A DNA stretch of 10,243 nt from JAUWQU01 sp964564285 (GTDB lineage Bacteria; Planctomycetota; Phycisphaerae; SM23-33): NCBI GenBank assembly GCA_964564285.1, contig CAZMBZ010000190.1:1-10243 (forward strand). The letters are read 5' to 3'. A program made the translations under genes and the position numbers. The notes beneath the pieces are model-generated. The model had not been told where the DNA came from, searched no databases, and saw only the letters and a list, made by a program, of their open reading frames with translations. Below are positions 4,368 through 10,243 of this stretch, one piece after another; within the stretch, counting starts at the first letter, position 1; each line of letters begins with the position of its first letter.

Positions 4368-7090
4368 ATGCAGGCTTATCAATACCAGCATGGAGAACGC
4401 CCGCTCGAGGGCTATACGATCCAGCACGCGATTGGTCGCGGCGGGTTCGGCGAGGTCTATTACGCCCTCAGCGACAGCGGTAGGCAGGTGGCGCTCAAGG
4501 CGGTGCAGGGCTACGAGCAGATCGAGCTTCGCGGCGTCAGCCAGTGCATGAACCTCAAGAACCCGCATCTGGTTTCGATTTTCGATGTGCGATACAACGA
4601 CAAGGGCAGGCCCTTCGTCATCATGGAATACGTCAGCGGCCCATCACTGCAAGAGCTTCTGGAGGAATTTCCCAAAGGCCTCGGCGTGCAGAAGACGGCG
4701 TATTTCCTGCGGGAGATCGGCAAGGGACTGACGTACCTGCACGAGTGCGGAATCGTCCATCGCGACCTCAAGCCGGGCAACATCTTCTACGAGTCCGGCT
4801 ACGTGAAGATCGGCGATTACGGCCTGAGCAAGTCCATGACAAATAGCTGCCGCAGCGGGCAGACGATGACCGTCGGCACGGTTCATTACATGGCCCCGGA
4901 GATCGGGGCCGGCTCGTACGACAAGAGCATCGACATCTACGCTTTCGGCGTGCTGCTGTACGAAATGCTAAAGGGCCGTCCGCCTTACATCGGATCGAGC
5001 GTCGGCGAGATTCTCATGAAGCACCTGTCCGGCAAGCCGGATCTTACGGGCATCGAGGAGCCCTTCGCTTCCGCTATTCGCCGGGCGATGGAGAAGGACC
5101 CCGCCAAGCGGTTCCAGAGCGTCCAGGAAATGGTCGAGGCGGTGTTCGGGTCCGATGAGGTGCGAAACAGCGTGTCTCTGTTCGCGCCGAACAGCCTGAC
5201 AATGGTGGCAGGCAAGGCGGCTGGGAATATCGCCGCCCTGACTCCGCCGACTCCCGCGCCGGTACTCAAGCCAATGGCGACACCTCCTCCGCTGGTGCCG
5301 CCGAGAGCCCGCCCGCCTGTGCAACCGGTGCCGATCATGCCCCAGCCATTCGTGGCTGCCGGGCACCCGGGCCGACGGGGAGCGGGTCGGCAGGGAACTG
5401 GTTGGCAGGGAGCAGGTCGACGCGGCGGCTGGGGCGAGGAACACCAGCGTAACGAGTCGCCGTTGTTACCCGCCCAGCGGCGACTGCTGGTGGGCATCAC
5501 GGTACTGGTGATGGGCTTTGGCGCAGGCGTGCTCTCAAGCGGCGGCGGGTTTGGCGATGAGACATTCTGGCGGATTGTCCTGGCTACGGTCATGGTGCTT
5601 TGCGGCGCGATCGGTGCGAGGCTGGCCAGGAAATTCCTCAATCTGCGCACGGCCGCTACGCTGCCGTGGCGGCTGGGGTTCGGCGGCATGGCGAGCATAT
5701 TCGCCGTCGTGCCAGGCATCATTGTTATCGCCATTATCGATGGTAATACTCGGAAATACCTCCATTGCGAGGAGTTGTTCGCCACGCTCGGCGCGATATG
5801 CATCGTGATGTTCCTGCTGAACTGGCGGAGGATGGTCGCCCGCGACCGCGCAAAAAGGATATCGGTCAACTGGGCCTTCGCCGCCGGGGGCATGGGTGTG
5901 GCTTTCGCCGCCGCGCTGGAAGGCTCGATGGCGCTGGCCGCTGGCGTGTCTGCCGGAATCTCGCTGGCGGCACAGATCCTCAATTCGCTTGCCATCGACG
6001 ACGGGGCAGAAGCCGTCGCCGGCTCATCCGCACCCGCCCCGGCGGATGCTGTCCTGGCCGGGCGAACCGCGATCGTCGCCGTCTCACCGAGCAAACGCCT
6101 CTACGCGGGCCTGCTGTGCCTGGGCTGGGTTTTTGGCATTAGCGGCCTGCAACGATTCTACGTCGGCAAGATCGGCACGGGCATCCTCTGGCTGTTTACC
6201 GGCGGATTGTTGGGCATAGGCCAGTTGGTGGATGTCATTCTCATTCTGGCCGGGCAGTTCACCGACAAGCAGGGTCGGCCTTTGATAATGTGGGAAAATG
6301 AGCACGAACTTCGTGCCGTTCCGGCCTCGGTTGTAGCAGCCCAGCCAGGCCGCCCGGCGAGCAACGGCAGGCAGGAAGTCAAGGCTGCCAAGGTCGGCGG
6401 GGGCAACTGGGTCGGGCCGATGTTCTCGGTTCTCGGCGGAATCGTCCTGTTCGTTGGCGTCCTGATCGGCCTGGCCGTGGCTGCCAACATCCCCTCCGTC
6501 GCGGCTGCGGGATTTTCGGACTCCTCGCTGACGCGGGAACTCCGTAGCGAACTGGGCGCGAACTGGCGGGAGCAACTGGATACGCTGGCGACCGCATCCA
6601 TGATAATCGTCATGGTCTTCGCGTCGGTGCTGATGATCGTTGCTCGTCGCCGGGCCGGAGCGGCAGCCATGTTCCGCGCAGTGGTGGGGGCCTTCGGTCT
6701 GGCAATGACGGTCGCGTCCCTGCGTGGCGCCATGTCGATGGTCCAGTGGTATACCGTGGTCAGCCAGGCCGAAAACGTTCACCCCCTCCGGGCGGTTGGA
6801 ACCTTCTTCAGCCAGATCCAGCAACCGCCTGCCATATTCGCGGCCGTGCTGTTGCTGGCGTCGATGATCGTGCTCTGCTGGCCGGCCGAAAGGCGAAAAA
6901 CCGTCCTCAGCCAGAGNNNNNNNNNNNNNNNNNNNNNNNNNNNNNNNNNNNNNNNNNNNNNNNNNNNNNNNNNNNNNNNNNNNNNNNNNNNNNNNNNNNN
7001 NNNNNNNNNNNNNNNNCGATGATCGTGCTCTGCTGGCCGGCCGAAAGGCGAAAAACCGTCCTCAGCCAGAGTCGCGGGCAGGGAGTCTGA
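4368..7090 (+). CDS. Transmembrane Ser/Thr protein kinase with TM2 domain (spans an artificial gap)
   Basis: Residues 15-260 form a complete Hanks-type kinase that transfers phosphate from ATP to Ser/Thr. They carry the Gly-rich loop IGRGGFGEV (22-30), Lys44 in VALKAV, HRDLKPGN (131-138, catalytic D133), DYG in place of DFG (150-152) and APE (176-178). A Pro-rich linker (about 292-327) and a Gly/Arg/Gln stretch (335-357) with 5-residue repeats follow. About six hydrophobic segments span 373-540. A TM2 domain (about 573-640) is marked by GLQRFYVGKIGTGILWLF, followed by four more segments to about 837. The kinase is predicted cytoplasmic and the tail is presumably a sensor. The 100 Ns at 6917-7016 shift the raw frame. 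Collapsing the duplicated 55-bp flanks gives 855 aa from ATG 4368 (863 from ATG 4344), ending GQGV at TGA 7088-7090. The gene lies between an FHA-like gene and a membrane-protein gene whose ATG is 3 nt after this stop, so they are probably cotranscribed. Confidence 0.85.
5380..5424 (+). repeat. Three 15-bp tandem units in the kinase linker
   Basis: Three imperfect 15-bp units (5380-5394, 5395-5409, 5410-5424) encode the successive pentamers AGRQG, TGWQG and AGRRG. They lie in the low-complexity linker between the kinase domain and the membrane region, where length changes by repeat slippage would be tolerated. Confidence 0.6.
6862..6916 (+). repeat. 55-bp sequence duplicated on both sides of the N gap (left copy)
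   Basis: These 55 bases are identical, base for base, to 7017-7071. They encode the last part of the kinase, from the final membrane helix through ERRKTVLSQ. The exact match ending at the gap edge on the left and beginning at the gap edge on the right is what two overlapping contig ends look like. Confidence 0.97.
6917..7016. other. Assembly gap of exactly 100 N, probably artificial
   Basis: The run is 100 Ns, a conventional placeholder length. Its flanks overlap by 55 identical bases, so the true distance is probably -55 rather than +100. Joining the contigs on this overlap restores a single kinase reading frame. A real tandem duplication cannot be excluded from the sequence alone. Confidence 0.9.
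7017..7071 (+). repeat. 55-bp sequence duplicated on both sides of the N gap (right copy)
   Basis: This is identical to 6862-6916. It is followed directly by the last codons of the kinase (SRGQGV) and its TGA at 7088-7090. Confidence 0.97.
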
Positions 7091-7093
7091 GAG

Positions 7094-8779
7094 ATGAATA
7101 TGATGAAAACGAGCTTTGTGGTCTTCCCGTTAGCAGTCCTTCTGGGCTTGGCGTTCCTAGCCCTGCTGATCGTTGGCGTGGTGGTGCTGTTCGTCAAGCT
7201 GGGCGCCAAGGCGTGGTGGATCGTCGTGCCGGTCCTGCTCGTGCCGGTCCTGCTGGCGGGACTGTGGTTATTCATGATGGTGGATGCGCCGACCAGGTCA
7301 GACAGGGCTGTCATGCCCCCGAGCTACCCGCCGCCAGCGTATCGCGGCCAGGATACCTCTGAGGATTCCGAGGACAATTCCGCTCGGGCCCGCAAGAAAG
7401 ATCAGTCGTATTACAACGAGGACGGCTCCACCCTTGCCGACAGCTCTGACATGGGGTCTGCCAGCAAGCCGCCCATGCCCGACCGGCCACAAGCCGGAGG
7501 ACAAGCCGGAAGCCCCTATTTTGGGGTGCGACTACTGCCCGTCCTCGGCCTGCTGATCGCCGGCGTGGTGCTCCTGTTCCACAAGTTCGGCGCCAAGGCG
7601 TGGTGGGTCGTCGGGCCGCTCGTGCTCGTGCCTGTACTGCTGGCGGGGGCGTGGCATTTCTTCAATGCCTTCGATATGCCAATGCCAGGCAGGTCATACC
7701 AGGCGAGTTATTCCCGGACCAGCTCCGGCGCTGGCCGAAGCTCCTCCGTCAGGGTCATGCGAAGCCGCCGCGAGGCAAAGGTGACTATACCAGCGGATTC
7801 CGCCTTGGGGGATCGTTTTTCTGAAACCTTCCTTGCCGTTGTGTACCCCTCGCCCCGTCAGGCCGCCGAGGCCCTGGCGCTAGATGTGGCCAGGTCGTTC
7901 CATAACTCGTTGTATGGGATGGAACCGGACGATCCGAGACGCCCAGCCAAGGCGATGCCGGAAATGCCCCGCATCCCGACCTCGGAACTGCCGGACATCC
8001 TGGTGACTGGCCAGGCCGACCTGGCCACGCTCCAGGTCGTCGCCGAAGCATTTCGCCAAAAAGCCCTCGCCCGGAGCGTTTCCGTCGCGACGGCCCCGGC
8101 GACCAGCGGACCTGCTTCGGTGCCTGCCGCGTCCGGCAAGAAGGTCCTCTGCGCCGTTAGGGTCGATGGTGAAGATTCGGGCACGGTGCAGATAGTTCTT
8201 CAAGCCACCGGCCGGCAGATCATTCGTTCCACACGGTTTGTCTCCAAGCCGTGGGCGGCGAACTTCGCCCAATACGCAGCCTCCGCCGGCAAGCCGGTGG
8301 TCCGGGCCGGCTCGGCACCGGTCGCCAGCTTCGAGCAGGCCCAGGATGAGGCCTTCGAGCGGGCTGCCCAACAACTGGTCCCGTATTTCGAATCGTTGAT
8401 GAAGACAAACCCCGGCGATAACCGCCAGTTCTTGCGGCAGGGCATCCTGGCCGAGCTTCGCAAGGGCAAGCTGATACTCGACCGCTTCCCGCAACGTTTT
8501 GATCGTTCGTACGGCAATCTGTGGCGAGAGCAGATGCTCATTGACGCCTCTGAGCAGGCCATCAAACCCCTGGCAGGCGCGATATCCGCCCAGATGATTG
8601 AAGACCGCTCCGAGGCCCGGCAGACATGGTGGAACCTGTTTGCCACCCTCGGCGGCATGGCGGTGCTGATTTTTGCTGTCTATCTCGTACTAAACGCCGC
8701 CACGAAAGGATACTATACGTGGGTGCTCCGGGTGCTGGCTCTTCTCGCTGTCGTGGCAGCTCTGGTGGTGATTGCGTAG
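7094..8779 (+). CDS. Membrane protein with duplicated two-helix module, unknown function
   Basis: The 561-aa product starts at ATG 7094, 3 nt after the kinase stop, with GGGAG (7081-7085) 8 nt upstream. Two copies of a two-helix membrane module are present. Copy one covers about residues 10-62 and copy two about 145-190; both contain GAKAWW followed by VLVPVLLAG or LLVPVLLAG. A low-complexity acidic and Ser-rich loop (about 65-140) separates them. Residues about 220-505 form a large soluble region with Ala-rich helices and motifs such as RFVSKPWAANFAQYA (381-395), which I do not recognise. Two further helices close the protein (about 511-534 and 540-560). A planctomycete-specific family is likely. 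Tight spacing to the kinase gene suggests cotranslation and a membrane partnership or substrate role, which is inference from context only. Confidence 0.85.
   Translation: MNMMKTSFVVFPLAVLLGLAFLALLIVGVVVLFVKLGAKAWWIVVPVLLVPVLLAGLWLFMMVDAPTRSDRAVMPPSYPPPAYRGQDTSEDSEDNSARARKKDQSYYNEDGSTLADSSDMGSASKPPMPDRPQAGGQAGSPYFGVRLLPVLGLLIAGVVLLFHKFGAKAWWVVGPLVLVPVLLAGAWHFFNAFDMPMPGRSYQASYSRTSSGAGRSSSVRVMRSRREAKVTIPADSALGDRFSETFLAVVYPSPRQAAEALALDVARSFHNSLYGMEPDDPRRPAKAMPEMPRIPTSELPDILVTGQADLATLQVVAEAFRQKALARSVSVATAPATSGPASVPAASGKKVLCAVRVDGEDSGTVQIVLQATGRQIIRSTRFVSKPWAANFAQYAASAGKPVVRAGSAPVASFEQAQDEAFERAAQQLVPYFESLMKTNPGDNRQFLRQGILAELRKGKLILDRFPQRFDRSYGNLWREQMLIDASEQAIKPLAGAISAQMIEDRSEARQTWWNLFATLGGMAVLIFAVYLVLNAATKGYYTWVLRVLALLAVVAALVVIA
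7163..7262 (+). repeat. In-frame duplicated membrane-module DNA, copy 1
   Basis: This stretch is closely similar to 7550-7649, offset by 387 bp (129 codons, in frame). Blocks such as CTGCTGATCG, GGCGCCAAGGCGTGGTGG and CTGCTGGCGGG are conserved at the DNA level, so the duplication looks fairly recent or is kept by gene conversion or selection. Confidence 0.8.
7550..7649 (+). repeat. In-frame duplicated membrane-module DNA, copy 2
   Basis: This is the second copy of the two-helix module at 7163-7262, with substitutions concentrated in the first helix (VVVLFVKL against VVLLFHKF) and after LLAG. Confidence 0.8.
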
Positions 8780-8812
8780 GCATGCCGCGACCCGGTGTGC
8801 CCGAACGAAACA

Positions 8813-9751
8813 ATGAATGAACAACTAAGCCAGGCCGAACGATTCCTCCTGGAAGGAATCCGTCGCGGCGACTCCGAAGCGTGGTCGCAATTCGTCGACC
8901 GCTACAGGGGCCGCCTGCTTGCATTTGCCACCAGTCGCCTGCGAAGCCCCTCCGACGCCGAGGATGTCCTTCAGGACGCCTTTATGGCCTTTCTGAAGGG
9001 TCTCAACCAGTTTCGCGGAGAGGCCGGGCTGGAAACCTATCTCTTCACCATTCTCCGGCGGCGAATCGTGGACTTCTTCCGCGGGCGACGGCGGCACGTG
9101 TGTCTGCTGCATGATGTTGTCCGCCCCAACGAAGATGGCGAGTCCACCGAGGCCATGTCCCAGGTTGCCTCGCCGGACCCGTCGGCGAGCTGGTACGTCC
9201 GTCGCGACGAACGCGAGCAGATCCGCCAGGAAACACTCGCCGGGGCCATCCGCGACCTTATCAACGGCTACAAGAAGTCCCTGAAGTTCCGCGACCTGAA
9301 GATCGTCGAGATGCTCTTCTACTGCCAACTCGCCAACAAGGAGGCCGCGAAGGTCGTCGGCATCGACGAAAAGCAGATCGCCCTGATCAAGCATCGCTGC
9401 CTGCGGAAGGTTCGCGAGCAGGTCAACCGCGACCTCGAAGCCCGCGGCCTGGGCGCAGATGCCGAGGAAGATGACACCCGCAGCGAGGCCATGCTCACGC
9501 GGATATGGGAAACCCTCCGACTTAGCTGCCCCAAACGCAGCACCATCGGCGCATACCACCTCGGCACTCTCGACACCCAATGGCAGGACTACGTCCACTT
9601 CCATCTCGAAAAGCTCGGCTGCGAGTTCTGCCAGGCCAATCTGGCGGACATAAAGTCAGCCGACCAGGCCCGCTCCGGCCCGGCCATGCGAGAGAAGATT
9701 CTCCAGTCCACCGTAGGCTTCCTACGCCAGTCCTACCGGCAGGGTTGCTGA
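8813..9751 (+). CDS. ECF-type RNA polymerase sigma factor with C-terminal Cys/His extension
   Basis: The product (312 aa from ATG 8813) directs RNA polymerase to specific promoters. Region 2 spans about residues 5-95, with the core-binding motif DAEDVLQDAF (48-57) and the DNA-melting part WETYLF-like LETYLFTILRRRIVDFFRGR (73-92). A linker follows (about 96-138). Region 4 spans about 140-205, with the helix-turn-helix ANKEAAKVVGIDEKQIALIK (174-193). About 105 extra residues follow; a typical ECF factor ends near 180-200. They include SCPKRSTIGAYHLG (238-251) and FHLEKLGCEFCQANL (263-277). Cys239, His264, Cys270 and Cys273 recall the zinc-binding pattern of ZAS-type anti-sigma domains. A GTG at 8795 would add six residues. 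Neither start has a clear ribosome binding site, so translation may be coupled to the gene upstream, 33 nt away. From memory, kinase-linked ECF groups are known in planctomycetes. Confidence 0.88.
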   Translation: MNEQLSQAERFLLEGIRRGDSEAWSQFVDRYRGRLLAFATSRLRSPSDAEDVLQDAFMAFLKGLNQFRGEAGLETYLFTILRRRIVDFFRGRRRHVCLLHDVVRPNEDGESTEAMSQVASPDPSASWYVRRDEREQIRQETLAGAIRDLINGYKKSLKFRDLKIVEMLFYCQLANKEAAKVVGIDEKQIALIKHRCLRKVREQVNRDLEARGLGADAEEDDTRSEAMLTRIWETLRLSCPKRSTIGAYHLGTLDTQWQDYVHFHLEKLGCEFCQANLADIKSADQARSGPAMREKILQSTVGFLRQSYRQGC

Positions 9752-9993
9752 TTACGACAGGTGCCCGGGGATGTCGCACGCGGGCAGTTCGCTGGCTGGA
9801 GGTGTGGAAAAAAACAGGGCGAGAGCCGCACAGAACGCTTGTCGTGCCGGTCATGTTGAGAGGAGGCATCTCTCGGAGCAGGCTGACTTTGAACACGTTC
9901 GCACTGTACGGGCATCTCGCCCTTGTTCGATCTTACATGGCCGGCCCGGCCGTCTTTCTACTGCGTTCAGGACCTTCGGCCCTTCGACGGGGC
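9752..9993. other. Spacer between convergent genes
   Basis: I see no convincing gene in these 242 bases. Weak structures are present: TGCCCG (9762-9767) with CGGGCA (9781-9786), GGGC/GCCC at 9910-9922 followed by TTGTTC, and the palindrome GGCCGGCCCGGCC at 9939-9951. On the minus strand a run of seven Ts (9814-9808) could end the transcript of the PEP-CTERM gene. None is a strong terminator. Confidence 0.5.
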
Positions 9994-10007
9994 TCAGGAC
10001 CTTCGGC
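9967..10007. repeat. 14-bp direct repeat, REP-like element
   Basis: TCAGGACCTTCGGC occurs at 9967-9980 and again at 9994-10007, with CCTTCGACGGGGC between the copies. The CTTCGAC/GCTCAGG pattern resembles short dispersed repeats I recall from many bacterial genomes. The second copy contains the stop codon of the PEP-CTERM gene (TGA, complement of 9994-9996) and its last codons. Confidence 0.6.
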
Positions 10008-10243
10008 GGCGCTTCAACAAAGCGGGAAGGCCTGCGGCCAGTAAGATAACTAGCGTGGCCGGCTCGGGGATCGGTGCGCCAGCCGCGCCGCTGTTCATGC
10101 CAGCCATCAGCGTCTGGAGGTCGTCCCAGTCCACCGTGCCGTTGTCGTTGAAGTCGCCACCGGACCCTTCCGTGCCGGCCGCGGGCGCGCCGCCGAAGTG
10201 CGTCTTGACCATGATGTAGTCGGCCGAGTCCACCACGCCGTCG
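9994..10243 (-). CDS. Exported protein with dockerin-like repeats and PEP-CTERM tail (partial, 5' end beyond window)
   Basis: Only the last 82 residues are in the window; the gene is read leftwards and begins beyond position 10243. Two dockerin-type calcium loops are visible: DGVVDSADYIMVKTHFGG at the edge, then DFNDNGTVDWDDLQTLMAG. An Ala/Gly linker leads to the PEP-CTERM signal, made of PEPATL, a hydrophobic helix (VILLAAGLPALL) and the basic end KRRRRS. In the PEP-CTERM/exosortase system this tail directs the exported protein to the envelope, where an exosortase is expected to cut it. The body of the protein, and so its role, cannot be seen. Surface, matrix or enzyme functions are all possible. 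The frame runs open to the window edge, so the GTG at 10236 is not a true start. Confidence 0.9.
   Translation of the reverse strand, partial: DGVVDSADYIMVKTHFGGAPAAGTEGSGGDFNDNGTVDWDDLQTLMAGMNSGAAGAPIPEPATLVILLAAGLPALLKRRRRS

Noticed and set aside
4985..6094. 369-aa minus-strand open frame opposite the kinase
   Set aside because: It covers the well-supported kinase and linker on the other strand; its Ala/Pro/Arg-rich composition is typical of antisense shadow frames.
6862..7071. A genuine 55-bp tandem duplication or mobile-element target repeat around the gap
   Set aside because: The match ends exactly at both gap edges, the gap is a round 100 N, and collapsing it restores the reading frame, which all fit an assembly overlap better.
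9808..9814. Intrinsic terminator for the PEP-CTERM gene using the seven-T run on the minus strand
   Set aside because: Only 3-4 bp stems can be formed directly upstream of the T run, too weak for a confident call.
1..10243. CRISPR array, insertion sequence or prophage
   Set aside because: No regularly spaced repeats, transposase, integrase or phage-like genes are visible on either strand.

Overview
The window looks like a draft scaffold (probably a metagenome-assembled or short-read genome, given a 100-N gap) from a high-GC planctomycete, most likely of the Phycisphaerae type. Evidence for this: a C-terminal PEP-CTERM tail joined to dockerin-like calcium repeats (right edge), a Ser/Thr kinase fused to a long membrane tail, an ECF-type sigma factor with a planctomycete-style C-terminal extension, and a membrane-anchored coiled-coil protein of a kind I associate from memory with planctomycetes. 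The assignment is by recognition, not by a search.

Layout. (1) 7-79, minus: tRNA-Ala(GGC) with no encoded CCA. (2) 80-296: divergent regulatory region with candidate promoters for both sides and a perfect 8-bp hairpin; the rightward promoter places the transcript start at or next to the ATG, so that mRNA may be leaderless. (3) 297-1277: polytopic membrane protein with two nucleoside-recognition (Gate) repeats. (4) 1278-1676: AT-richer 400-bp spacer with inverted repeats and possible promoters. (5) 1677-2537: membrane-anchored coiled-coil protein with a strong ribosome binding site. (6) 2538-2647: perfect 9-bp inverted repeat followed by an extended -10 promoter. (7) 2648-8779, plus the sigma gene to 9751: a co-directional signalling cluster of helical-repeat/FHA-like protein, Ser/Thr kinase with TM2 domain, duplicated membrane protein and ECF-type sigma factor. 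(8) 9752-9993: spacer between convergent genes carrying a 14-bp direct repeat. (9) 9994-10243, minus: C-terminal end of an exported dockerin-like/PEP-CTERM protein that runs off the window.

How the genes may work together. The FHA-like protein, the kinase, the duplicated membrane protein and the sigma factor form a tight same-strand block (kinase stop to next ATG is 3 nt; membrane-protein stop to the sigma ATG is 33 nt). A plausible model is that the membrane kinase senses an envelope or ion signal through its TM2/polytopic region, with the duplicated membrane protein as partner, and the signal is passed to the sigma factor. The sigma factor carries a C-terminal Cys/His motif resembling a zinc-binding anti-sigma domain, and no separate anti-sigma gene is visible in the window. 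This is inference; the sequence shows only domains and gene order.

Important correction to the raw sequence: the 100-N gap at 6917-7016 is very probably artificial. The 55 bases before it (6862-6916) are identical to the 55 bases after it (7017-7071). Removing the Ns and one copy restores an uninterrupted kinase frame ending at TGA 7088-7090 (855 aa from ATG 4368).
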